A stretch of 6,615 bases of DNA from RGIG2707 sp045600065 (GTDB lineage Bacteria; Bacillota; Clostridia; Peptostreptococcales; Anaerovoracaceae), in NCBI GenBank assembly GCA_045600065.1, contig JAZRXE010000101.1:1-6615 (forward strand), written 5' to 3'. Below, piece after piece: positions 1 through 6,373 of this stretch (positions are counted from its first letter, which is position 1; the number at the start of each line of letters is the position of its first letter). A program made the position numbers and the translations under genes. The notes beneath the pieces are model-generated. The model made no database searches. It saw only the letters and a list, made by a program, of their open reading frames with translations, and was not told the DNA's origin.

Positions 1-814
1 CACCCATTCTGGATTGAATGATCTTGTCCATACCGTCAAATGCACCGCCGCATATAAACAATACATTTGTAGTGTCAAATTGTATAAACTCCTGGTGAGG
101 ATGCTTGCGTCCACCTTGGGGCGGGACATTGGCAACATTACCCTCGATGATCTTTAAAAGCGCCTGCTGAACGCCCTCACCCGAAACATCCCTGGTAATA
201 GAGGCATTGTCACCCTTTCTGCCTATCTTGTCGATTTCATCTATATATATGATGCCCTTCTGAGCCTTTTCGATATCGAAATCAGCGGCCTGAAGCAGCT
301 TCAGCAGTATATTCTCCACATCCTCACCTACATAGCCTGCCTCTGTAAGGGCAGTTGCGTCGGCGATAGCGAAGGGAACATTGAGCAGCTTTGCCAGGGT
401 CTGGGCCAGATAGGTCTTTCCCGAGCCGGTGGGGCCTATCATGATGATGTTGCTCTTCTGTATCTCCACGGCATCCTTGCGCTGGGCCGCGGACAGCTTT
501 TCGGAGCGCTGAGCCTCCCTGAGGCGCTTGTAATGGTTGTAAACAGCCACTGCCAGGACCTTCTTTGCCTGCTCCTGCCCTATTACATATTCAGAGAGTG
601 CTTCGGTGATCTCTCTGGGGGTAGGCAGCTTGTCTTCGGCCTGCTCTGAATTTTCTTCCGCAAGCTGGTCCTCTTCGGCCAGCATCTGCCTGCAGTCGTC
701 CAGGCAGTATCTGCAGATATATGCATCCGGACCTGCAACCATGCGTCCGACTATGGACACGGGCCTTCCGCAGAAGGAGCAGACCAGGTTTTTTTCATCG
801 TTGTATTTGATCAT
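1..814 (-). CDS. clpX: ATP-dependent Clp protease ATP-binding subunit ClpX (C-terminus cut off by window edge)
   Basis: AAA+ unfoldase that recognises substrates, unfolds them with ATP and feeds them to ClpP in the cytoplasm. The first 271 residues are visible; the family is usually about 410-430 long, so roughly a third is missing at the left edge. Seen in order: an N-terminal C4 zinc-binding domain (Cys12, Cys15, Cys34, Cys37), an acidic linker (about 45-60), Walker A GPTGSGKT (127-134), pore-1 loop GYVG (160-163), Walker B with Asp192-Glu193 (YIDEID), and the RKH pore loop (236-238). The IGF loop that docks to ClpP should lie just beyond the edge and cannot be checked. The ATG at 814 begins two bases after the clpP stop. 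Its only Shine-Dalgarno-like sequence is a weak AAGAG inside the clpP end, which suggests translational coupling. No frameshift was seen. Confidence 0.97.
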   Translation of the reverse strand, partial: MIKYNDEKNLVCSFCGRPVSIVGRMVAGPDAYICRYCLDDCRQMLAEEDQLAEENSEQAEDKLPTPREITEALSEYVIGQEQAKKVLAVAVYNHYKRLREAQRSEKLSAAQRKDAVEIQKSNIIMIGPTGSGKTYLAQTLAKLLNVPFAIADATALTEAGYVGEDVENILLKLLQAADFDIEKAQKGIIYIDEIDKIGRKGDNASITRDVSGEGVQQALLKIIEGNVANVPPQGGRKHPHQEFIQFDTTNVLFICGGAFDGMDKIIQSRMG

Positions 815-816
815 TT

Positions 817-1401
817 CTATCTCTTGCTGACTATCTTATCAACTATACCGTAAGCCACAGCCTGTTCGGCGCTGAGATAATTATCTCTGTCGGTGTCCTT
901 TGCTATGGTCTTTTCACTCTTGCCGGTATTGCCGGCAAGTATCTTGTTCATGCGTTCACGGACCTTGATGATATGCTCGGTGTGTATCCTCATATCCTCC
1001 GCATGTCCCTGACTTCCGCCCAGAGGCTGATGTATCATCACCTCTGCGTTGGGCAGTATGTAGCGCTTGCCCTTGGCACCGGAGGAAAGCAGGAAGGCTG
1101 CCATGGATGCTGCCATTCCGATGCATATGGTGCAGACGTCGGGCCTGATGTACTGCATTGTGTCGTAAATGGCCATTCCGCTTGAAATGACTCCGCCGGG
1201 GCTGTTGATGTAGATATTTATATCCTTTTCGGGATCCTCTGATTCCAGAAACAGGAGCTGGGCGACTACAAGGCTGGCGGTCTCGTCGTTGATTTCGCCG
1301 TCTATGAAGATGATTCTGTCCTTTAAAAGTCTGGAATAGATGTCGTAGGAACGCTCGCCTCTGGCGCTCTGTTCTACGACCATGGGGATAAGACTGCTCA
1401 T
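817..1401 (-). CDS. clpP: ATP-dependent Clp protease proteolytic subunit ClpP
   Basis: Serine peptidase (MEROPS S14) that forms the tetradecameric proteolytic chamber served by ClpX. I start it at the ATG at 1401 (MSSLIPMVVEQ), giving 194 residues, a normal bacterial ClpP length. A GAGGAGG ribosome binding site lies seven bases upstream. A longer reading from 1437 would add 12 residues encoded by the intergenic hairpin and is rejected. The catalytic triad is complete: Ser99 in GMAAS, His124 in MIHQPLGG and Asp173 in DRDNY. The oxyanion-region SPGG (67-70) is also present. It follows tig after 71 bases and precedes clpX by two, the common tig-clpP-clpX order. I saw no CtsR heptad repeats or CIRCE element upstream, so heat-shock control of the classical Bacillus kind is not evident here. 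Confidence 0.98.
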   Translation of the reverse strand: MSSLIPMVVEQSARGERSYDIYSRLLKDRIIFIDGEINDETASLVVAQLLFLESEDPEKDINIYINSPGGVISSGMAIYDTMQYIRPDVCTICIGMAASMAAFLLSSGAKGKRYILPNAEVMIHQPLGGSQGHAEDMRIHTEHIIKVRERMNKILAGNTGKSEKTIAKDTDRDNYLSAEQAVAYGIVDKIVSKR

Positions 1402-1427
1402 TTGCGTTCCTCCTCTATGAAAATTAT

Positions 1428-1449
1428 GGCGGGACACGAATGCCCCGCC
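1428..1449 (-). promoter_or_regulatory. tig-clpP intergenic hairpin with UUCG loop
   Basis: Read on the minus strand, nine bases (GGCGGGGCA) pair with TGTCCCGCC around a TTCG loop. The one non-Watson-Crick position is G-U in the minus-strand RNA but A-C on the plus strand, so the structure fits transcription toward clpP. It is followed by a short AATTTT run, far weaker than a normal terminator tail, and then by the clpP ribosome binding site. It may be an attenuator, a leaky terminator setting the tig to clpP ratio, or a processing or stabilising stem. The sequence alone does not choose between these. Confidence 0.6.
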
Positions 1450-1472
1450 TGAAATTGAGATTTTACTGAGTA

Positions 1473-2810
1473 TTATTCGGCTGCTTCCTCGGCAGTATCA
1501 AGTTCGGGCTTAAGCTCAACATCGGTGATCTTTGCCTGAGCGTAGCAGAATTCCACGGCCTTGCGCAGTCTCAGATCCTGCTTGATGTACTTGTTGTTGC
1601 TTTCGGGGAAGAACTTCTTGAAGGTCTCAACATCCATGCCGTACTCGGCTGCCATATCGACCAGCTCGTTCTCCACATCCTCGTCGGAGGCGGTGATACC
1701 TTCCTTATCGGCTATAGCCTTTACGATGAGCCTGCTGGAAACTCTTCTTACCGCATCGTCCTTCATATCGGCCTTAAGATCGTCTTCGGTCTTGCCGGTA
1801 AGCTGGCAGTACATCTCAACGGTAGCGCCCTGATACTGAAGCTGCTGCTTGAGCTCGTCGAGCATTACGCTGAGCTCGTCCTGGATCATGACCTCGGGAA
1901 GCTCCACGGGGTTAGCCTCATAGATCTTTTCCATGACTGCGTTCTTGCCGCTCATGTCCGCATTGTCTGCTGCATACTTTTCCAGCTTGGCCTTAAGGTC
2001 TGCTTTGTATTCTTCGAGGGTATCGAATTCGCTGACATCAAGGGCAAAATCGTCGTTCAGCTCGGGGAGCTGCTGTTCCTTGACCTCGTGAACTGTGCAC
2101 TTGAAGACTGCTTCCTTGCCTGCAAGGCTTTCTTCGTGGTATTCCTCGGGGAAGGTGACCACAACATCCTTGCTTTCGCCTGCGCTTACGCCTACCAGCT
2201 GATCTTCGAATCCGGGGATGAAGGTGCCGGAGCCCAGCTTGAGGGTCTGACCCTCTGCGGTACCGCCTTCAAACTGATCATCGCCGACAAAGCCGGAGTA
2301 ATCCAGAGTCAGGGTATCGCCGTTCTGAGCTGCTCTCTCTACGCTTACAAGGCGGGCTGCCCTCTGCTGAGCCGCCATCAGCTCGTCTTCGACATCCTGA
2401 TCAGTGATGTAGCGTACCTGGCGCTCGGCTTCGATTCCGATGTAATCCTTGGGATCGATCTGAGGAGGTATGGCAACGGTGATGGTGACGGTAAAGTCCT
2501 TGCCCTTTTCTATGGGTTCTTCGCCGAACGCGAGCTCAGGTCTGTCGATGGGCTCAATGTCCAGTTCTTCAAGAGCCCGGGGATATGCTTCGTTGAAAAG
2601 TATATCCAGCGCGTCTTCATAAAATACGGTAGCGCCGTACTTCTTCTCGATGATGCTGCGGGGAGCCTTACCCTTGCGGAAGCCATCTATGGTGATGTCT
2701 TTCCTTGCTTCCTTATATGCCTTGTCCAGTGCCTCGTCGAATTCAGAAGCCGCAAAGGACATGGTGAACTTTGCATTATTATTTTCCTTGCTGATCAATG
2801 CGGATACCAT
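1473..2810 (-). CDS. tig: Trigger factor, ribosome-associated chaperone and peptidyl-prolyl isomerase
   Basis: Trigger factor binds near the ribosome exit tunnel and shields nascent chains. The product is 445 residues, close to the usual 425-450. The N-terminal ribosome-binding domain (about 1-125) carries the signature GFRKGKAP at 43-50. The FKBP-type isomerase domain follows at about 163-244 (from NGDTLTLDYSG through the FIPGFEDQLVG core). The helical C-terminal chaperone domain (about 250-430) ends in an acidic tail rich in Glu and Ala. The ATG at 2810 has an AGGAGG ribosome binding site five bases upstream. It lies 64 bases after the CYTH gene, has its own strong promoter (2850-2878), and is followed by clpP and clpX on the same strand. 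This clustering of chaperone and protease genes is common in Bacillota. Confidence 0.98.
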   Translation of the reverse strand: MVSALISKENNNAKFTMSFAASEFDEALDKAYKEARKDITIDGFRKGKAPRSIIEKKYGATVFYEDALDILFNEAYPRALEELDIEPIDRPELAFGEEPIEKGKDFTVTITVAIPPQIDPKDYIGIEAERQVRYITDQDVEDELMAAQQRAARLVSVERAAQNGDTLTLDYSGFVGDDQFEGGTAEGQTLKLGSGTFIPGFEDQLVGVSAGESKDVVVTFPEEYHEESLAGKEAVFKCTVHEVKEQQLPELNDDFALDVSEFDTLEEYKADLKAKLEKYAADNADMSGKNAVMEKIYEANPVELPEVMIQDELSVMLDELKQQLQYQGATVEMYCQLTGKTEDDLKADMKDDAVRRVSSRLIVKAIADKEGITASDEDVENELVDMAAEYGMDVETFKKFFPESNNKYIKQDLRLRKAVEFCYAQAKITDVELKPELDTAEEAAE

Positions 2811-2826
2811 TTAAACCTCCTATATG

Positions 2827-2841
2827 GTTTCAGTTTGAAAC
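2827..2841. promoter_or_regulatory. Perfect palindrome at the predicted tig transcription start
   Basis: GTTTCA-GTT-TGAAAC is a perfect inverted repeat with 6-base arms and a 3-base centre. It begins about nine bases downstream of the tig -10 box, so it covers roughly +2 to +17 of the expected transcript and ends 11 bases before the ribosome binding site. As DNA it could be a repressor operator. As RNA it could be a small hairpin at the 5' end that protects the message. No known operator consensus was recognised, and it is not a CIRCE or CtsR site. Confidence 0.5.
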
Positions 2842-2849
2842 ATTTAGAA

Positions 2850-2878
2850 ATTATATCATAATAACGGCAGGGCTTCAA
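2850..2878 (-). promoter_or_regulatory. Promoter of tig (-clpP-clpX), sigma-A type with extended -10
   Basis: On the minus strand, TTGAAG (-35, plus-strand 2878-2873) is followed after exactly 17 bases by a perfect TATAAT (2855-2850), preceded by the extended -10 dinucleotide TG (TGATATAAT). The -35 overlaps the last codons and stop of the CYTH gene. Transcription should start near 2843, giving a short leader of about 33 bases. This gives tig and the genes behind it a promoter independent of the upstream gene. Confidence 0.8.
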
Positions 2879-3498
2879 GAGTTTATAAGCTCCAGCCCCC
2901 GCGCTAATTTTGACTTGTCCTGAGGAACCAGACAGTATTTTTCTGCAAGCTTTGCACCCATGGCCTTGATATCTTCCACGGTACCGGCGTACAGCTCCAG
3001 CTCCAGTTCCAATATGGGGATATCCCCGTTGTCTGTAATGATGCTTCCTGTATCTACGGACAGCTCGATAAGGCTGCCGCCGTAGCTGAGCCTGCAGCGC
3101 TTGCGCAGAAAATGCATCTCCAGCAGATTCAGCAAAGGCTTGCCCTCGGTAAGGCTGCAGAGCATCCTTCCCTCCTCGCAGGCACGGAGTATTTCAAGGT
3201 CAGGCTGGATAAAATAGCTTCCGCTGCTGACGGGGATGTTCACTTCTCCCCTTTCGTGAAGCCCGTTTTCCACCCTGCCTCCGTATTTTATGGTGGCAAA
3301 GGACAGATCCCCTTCGGTTCTGACTCTGAATGCAACATCATTGCCGCTGAGGACCCTGTCTTCGGTATCAAAATATACGGCCTTCATGATAAGGCTCTCC
3401 GCTGTGCTTCTGTCGGTAAGCTCCTTAAGTTCTTCGTCCTCCCAAAGTGCCTCGGCCGTCTGCTTGTCGGGAAGACTGTATTTCATTTCTATTTCCAT
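2875..3498 (-). CDS. CYTH-domain protein (putative triphosphate tunnel metalloenzyme)
   Basis: The CYTH family folds into a beta tunnel that binds triphosphates with divalent metals. Characterised members are inorganic or thiamine triphosphatases and class IV adenylate cyclases. The protein is 207 residues from the ATG at 3498. It has the N-terminal ExExK signature (Glu2, Glu4, Lys6), YFDT (42-45), the basic FRVR strand (57-60), Lys71, the ERGE acidic strand (82-85), RKR (132-134), alternating Glu164-166-168, and a terminal KSKLARGLEL. An in-frame GTG at 3510 would add four residues. I prefer the ATG because it has AAGTGAG upstream and a leader of about 20 bases, and because ExExK then sits at the very N-terminus as in relatives. 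Cytoplasmic, with no signal peptide. Substrate is not predictable; inorganic triphosphate or short polyphosphate is the likeliest guess. Confidence 0.88.
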   Translation of the reverse strand: MEIEMKYSLPDKQTAEALWEDEELKELTDRSTAESLIMKAVYFDTEDRVLSGNDVAFRVRTEGDLSFATIKYGGRVENGLHERGEVNIPVSSGSYFIQPDLEILRACEEGRMLCSLTEGKPLLNLLEMHFLRKRCRLSYGGSLIELSVDTGSIITDNGDIPILELELELYAGTVEDIKAMGAKLAEKYCLVPQDKSKLARGLELINS

Positions 3499-3525
3499 TA
3501 TTTTGCTCACTTCATAAGTCGCTGT

Positions 3526-3554
3526 ATCTTACCACAAAAAAATACCATTGGCAA
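3526..3554 (-). promoter_or_regulatory. Promoter of the CYTH gene
   Basis: On the minus strand, TTGCCA (-35, 3554-3549) and TAAGAT (-10, 3531-3526) are 17 bases apart, with an extended -10 TGG before the -10 and a seven-T run in the spacer. The predicted start near 3519 gives a leader of about 20 bases to the ATG at 3498, but only about nine to the alternative GTG at 3510. This supports the ATG start. Confidence 0.65.
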
Positions 3555-3564
3555 GTGTGCAATA

Positions 3565-3592
3565 TTGATATTTGCGGCTCTTCGGGTACAAT
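3565..3592 (+). promoter_or_regulatory. Promoter of the M20 peptidase gene
   Basis: TTGATA (3565-3570) and TACAAT (3587-3592) are separated by 16 bases on the plus strand, a good sigma-A match. The predicted start is near 3599, giving a leader of about 29 bases that ends with the AAAGGAGA ribosome binding site at 3616-3623. The -35 lies ten bases from the -35 of the divergent CYTH promoter, so the two promoters are back to back. Confidence 0.7.
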
Positions 3593-3627
3593 AGAATCAG
3601 CAACATATTATTAAGAAAGGAGAAACC

Positions 3628-4980
3628 ATGACTTACGACAAAGAGCTATACGCACAACACCTGAGCCGCATGGTACAGTATCCCACAAGATCCAACCCGG
3701 ATCCGGATACCATGGACTTCGATGTATTCAGGCAGTTCCAGACCTACCTTGAGGAGGCCTACCCCCTTGTTCACAAGACCATGAACAAAGAAATCATAGG
3801 CAAGGGCGCCCTGCTCTACAGCTGGAAGGGAGACGGCAGCAGCGGCAAGAAGCCCCTTGTAATGACAGCCCATCAGGATGTGGTGCCCGAAGGAGATCCT
3901 TCAAGCTGGATCTATCCTCCGTACAGCGGAGCCATAGCGGAGGGCCTTGTATGGGGCAGAGGCAGCACGGATTCCAAGTGCAATATCCAGGCATATATGG
4001 ATGCCCTGGAGCTTTTGATCGCCGATGGCTTCAAGCCCTCTTACGACCTGTATTTCGCATTCGGCTACAACGAAGAGATTATGGGAGGAAAAGGCCCTGC
4101 AGCCATGATCATGGCAGAGGAATTCAAAAAAAGAGGCATAGAGATAGGCTGCATGGTGGACGAATGCGGCGGTATAAACATCAACACCAAGGGTGAATAT
4201 ACCGCAGAGATCATAGTCAGCGAAAAAGGCTATCTGGATCTGGAATTCTTCCTGACCGATGATGGCGGACACTCCTCCGCACCCGGAAAACACACCGGAC
4301 TGGGAAGACTGTGCAGGGCCATGTGCGCCCTGGAGGACAATCCCATGCCCATAAGGTACACCGAGGTGGTGGGCAGGCAGCTTCAGGCCCGCGCCCCCTT
4401 TATGACAGACAGCACCCTGGCAGCCCTGTGCGCAGAGGGCGTTGAAAAGAACTGGGACAAAATAGTGCCCATCATGGAGTCAAACAAGAGCATGGAGCCC
4501 TTCCTTCGCACCACGATCGCCCTGACCATGGCAAAGGGCAGTGAGCAGGCGAACATACTGCCCGAAAGATCATCCATGACCGCCAATGTCAGGACACTGC
4601 CCGGAGACAGCATACAGGATGTGATAGATCACTGCAGGTCCGTGCTCCCCGAGGAAGTGGGCATCAGGGTCATCAAGGGCACCGAGGCTCCCCCGGTTCA
4701 GTCCGCAGACAGCTACGGCTATAAGCTGATCGAATCCATAGTAAAGGAGAAATACCCCGGGATCACCGTTATCCCCACCATACTCTTCGGAGGGACCGAC
4801 TCCAGGTATTACTGCGGAGTATGCCCGGATAACAGCATTTACAGGTTCACGGGCATAGTCAGCGATGACAGGATAAAGCTCAAGGGCGCGGCCCATAAGG
4901 TCAACGAGGCCATGAGGATAGACGCGCTTGAAGACAATGTGGACTTCTATGTAAGGCTGTTCTCTGCCTACGGAAAATAG
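3628..4980 (+). CDS. M20-family zinc metallopeptidase, carboxypeptidase S/PM20D1-like
   Basis: Di-zinc hydrolase of the M20 family, whose members cleave dipeptides, C-terminal residues or N-acyl amino acids. It has 450 residues, normal for the group. All expected active-site residues are present: His82 and Asp84 (HQDVVPEG), bridging Asp115 (GRGSTDSK), catalytic base Glu149 and metal ligand Glu150 (YNEEIMGG), Asp178 (MVDECGG) and His423 (GAAHKVNE). The lid domain, inserted at about 195-315, carries GGHSSAPG with His215; GGTDSRYY (388-395) precedes the last metal ligand. The HQD...VPEG and final AAHKVNE patterns resemble carboxypeptidase S/PM20D1 more than PepV or DapE. No signal peptide, so a cytoplasmic role in peptide or acyl-amino-acid turnover is inferred. 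The ATG has AAAGGAGA five bases upstream. It is a single-gene unit with its own promoter and terminator. Confidence 0.92.
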   Translation: MTYDKELYAQHLSRMVQYPTRSNPDPDTMDFDVFRQFQTYLEEAYPLVHKTMNKEIIGKGALLYSWKGDGSSGKKPLVMTAHQDVVPEGDPSSWIYPPYSGAIAEGLVWGRGSTDSKCNIQAYMDALELLIADGFKPSYDLYFAFGYNEEIMGGKGPAAMIMAEEFKKRGIEIGCMVDECGGININTKGEYTAEIIVSEKGYLDLEFFLTDDGGHSSAPGKHTGLGRLCRAMCALEDNPMPIRYTEVVGRQLQARAPFMTDSTLAALCAEGVEKNWDKIVPIMESNKSMEPFLRTTIALTMAKGSEQANILPERSSMTANVRTLPGDSIQDVIDHCRSVLPEEVGIRVIKGTEAPPVQSADSYGYKLIESIVKEKYPGITVIPTILFGGTDSRYYCGVCPDNSIYRFTGIVSDDRIKLKGAAHKVNEAMRIDALEDNVDFYVRLFSAYGK

Positions 4981-5002
4981 CCCCTGAAGATAAAAGAGAC
5001 AT

Positions 5003-5064
5003 AAAAACTCCCCGGCACAGTCATCAGAACCCGGCGATGACATGTTGTCAGGGAGTTTTGTTAT
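5003..5064. terminator. Bidirectional intrinsic terminator between convergent genes
   Basis: AAAACTCCC (5004-5012) pairs with GGGAGTTTT (5051-5059). An inner stem GTCATC/GATGAC (5020-5025 with 5036-5041) fills the loop. On the plus strand the stem runs into TTTTGTTATTT. On the minus strand it runs into GTTTTTATG. It starts 23 bases after the M20 stop and lies about 65 bases after the stop of the convergent SLH gene, so it can end both transcripts. Confidence 0.8.
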
Positions 5065-5073
5065 TTAGCGATG

Positions 5074-5095
5074 CTGCCGGCATAAGCTGCCGCAG
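5074..5095 (-). other. GC-rich hairpin downstream of the SLH gene
   Basis: On the minus strand CTGC+GGCA pairs with TGCC+GCAG around a five-base loop, with a single bulged G. It lies between the SLH gene stop and the shared terminator and has no T tract of its own. It may simply add a 3' stabilising stem to the transcript, or be chance in GC-rich sequence. Confidence 0.3.
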
Positions 5096-5129
5096 CGGTA
5101 TGGCTGTTGAATACTGTTTTTCCGGAAGC

Positions 5130-6194
5130 TTACTGCCTGAAGCTGCGCCCGAAGCTCAGATCAAGGGAATCCACATCCAGGGTTCTGCCCCAGTGCATCT
5201 GTCCGTTGTAGTTGCCCTCGCAGATGACCAGCTGACCATCCTTGATCTGCAGCACCATTACGGAATGGGAATTGTTGTTGATCCTCAGAATATCGCCCAC
5301 TCTGATGCAGCTCTTGTCGGTATACCTGACAGCCTTTGCGTCATCTCCGAAAACCCGGCTCACCACGATCTGGCAGAAGGCCTCGCAGCCATAGCCTCTG
5401 AAATGCCTCTCGTTTGTCCACGACAGGCCCTCGGGATAATCCGGCTGCATGGCCATGATACTTGCATATATGCGGTCATCTTCGCTGATGCTTACACCCT
5501 TTTCAGACATGGCCTGTGAGAAGGTCCTGCCTTCGAGAGCTTCGTCCAGTCTGCAGTACACAGCCGCAAGCTGAGCCCTTGTCAGAGCTCTGTCCGCCAT
5601 AAAGCTTCCCTTTTCATCGACTCCGTTCATAATGCCCCAGGCATAGACCGCCTTAATTGCCTGCCTGTATTCAGAATCGTAGGAGGACTCTATCTGTTCC
5701 CAATCTCCTATGGCCGCAGCTGCGGACTGAAGCTCGGATTCAGAGGGAAGTGCGGTTCCCAGATCCTGCATAAGAATCAGTATGGCACGGGCGAGCATTG
5801 CCCTGCTCAGCTTTGCTCCCTCAGACTCGTTTTCGGCGGAAAATCCTCTGTCCGAAAAGAGCCGGACAGCCGCAGCATCGTAAGAATACAAAGCAGCGGG
5901 ATACTGTTTGCAGTATTCCCCGTAAAGATCAGGATAAAAGCCCTTGGCAAGAACAGTGAAAAGCTGGGCGATGTCCATACTGCTGTCAGGTTGAAAATAT
6001 GCGCATGAAGTCTGACTGTCATAAAAGGCAGCCTCCATAACACCCTGAACCCGGCATTCTTCGATATATTCATATGCCCAATGAGAAGTCTGAACATCGG
6101 AATAAAACGGGTGATCCGATGCGCTTGCGACAGCACAAAACAGCATGCTGAGCATGACTGTTAAAGAAATTATGCGCTTAAAATGATTATTCAT
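5130..6194 (-). CDS. Secreted SLH-domain protein with C-terminal putative Cys-His hydrolase domain
   Basis: Exported 354-residue protein; I recognise the architecture but not a named family. The ATG at 6194 has GGAG five bases upstream and opens a signal peptide: Lys and Arg at 6-7, hydrophobic core about 8-22, probable cleavage after ASA (23-25). SLH-like segments follow: a clear one at about 29-88 (FYSDVQTSHWAYEYI), a degenerate one at about 110-146, and a clear one at about 163-218 (AIKAVYAWGIMNG, then ALTRAQLAAVYCRLDE). SLH repeats usually bind pyruvylated secondary wall polymers, so cell-wall attachment is inferred. The C-terminal part (about 235-354) contains GYGCEAF (Cys270), HSVMVL (His310) and CEGNYNG (Glu326, Asn328), in an order and strand pattern like papain-fold NlpC/P60 or CHAP hydrolases. 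Catalysis and substrate are unproven. Monocistronic by context, convergent with the M20 gene. Confidence 0.85.
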   Translation of the reverse strand: MNNHFKRIISLTVMLSMLFCAVASASDHPFYSDVQTSHWAYEYIEECRVQGVMEAAFYDSQTSCAYFQPDSSMDIAQLFTVLAKGFYPDLYGEYCKQYPAALYSYDAAAVRLFSDRGFSAENESEGAKLSRAMLARAILILMQDLGTALPSESELQSAAAAIGDWEQIESSYDSEYRQAIKAVYAWGIMNGVDEKGSFMADRALTRAQLAAVYCRLDEALEGRTFSQAMSEKGVSISEDDRIYASIMAMQPDYPEGLSWTNERHFRGYGCEAFCQIVVSRVFGDDAKAVRYTDKSCIRVGDILRINNNSHSVMVLQIKDGQLVICEGNYNGQMHWGRTLDVDSLDLSFGRSFRQ

Positions 6195-6214
6195 GGATAC
6201 TCCAGTGTTTATAT

Positions 6215-6247
6215 GCGGAAGATGCGGTTGTCCTTCCCGCATTCCGC
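6215..6247 (-). promoter_or_regulatory. Leader hairpin before the SLH-protein gene
   Basis: On the minus strand GCGGAA+TGCGG pairs with CCGCA+TTCCGC: 11 pairs, a 2-base bulge on the 3' side and a 9-base loop. It ends 20 bases before the start codon, just ahead of the ribosome binding site, and has no T tract, so it is not a terminator. A role in controlling translation or message stability is inferred. Confidence 0.5.
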
Positions 6248-6335
6248 GCAGAATTAAACGCCGGCTGTGGATCTTGTATTCCATGACCATAGCAAATCCT
6301 ATGATTCCAATTTAGGATACATCCGAAATATAAAC

Positions 6336-6364
6336 TTTTTATGAACTGATACTGAACGTGCCAA
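6336..6364 (-). promoter_or_regulatory. Possible promoter of the SLH-protein gene (weak)
   Basis: TTGGCA (6364-6359) and TAAAAA (6341-6336) are 17 bases apart on the minus strand. The -10 is a poor match, and no better pair was found in the 300 bases upstream of the gene. If correct, the leader is about 135 bases and includes the hairpin at 6215-6247. Confidence 0.25.
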
Positions 6365-6373
6365 GCGCTCAAG

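Noticed and set aside
1402..1437. Longer clpP reading starting at 1437
   Set aside because: The extra residues come from the intergenic hairpin. The ATG at 1401 has a strong ribosome binding site and gives the normal ClpP N-terminus.
1470..1540. Internal clpP promoter (TTGATA ... AATAAT on the minus strand near the tig end)
   Set aside because: The spacer is 18 bases with a poor -10, and the -35 falls in tig codons, so it is within chance expectation.
2088..2861. Long plus-strand open frame opposite tig
   Set aside because: It lies antisense to the intact, clearly recognised tig gene with codon-phase mirroring, and has no supporting motif or start signal.
6120..6194. Lipoprotein signal at Cys20 of the SLH protein
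   Set aside because: The residue before the Cys is Phe, which does not fit a lipobox, and a normal signal peptidase I site (ASA) follows five residues later.
6195..6290. 32-residue N-terminal extension of the SLH protein
   Set aside because: It would bury the signal peptide internally and crosses the leader hairpin, while the ATG at 6194 has a good ribosome binding site directly before a canonical signal peptide.
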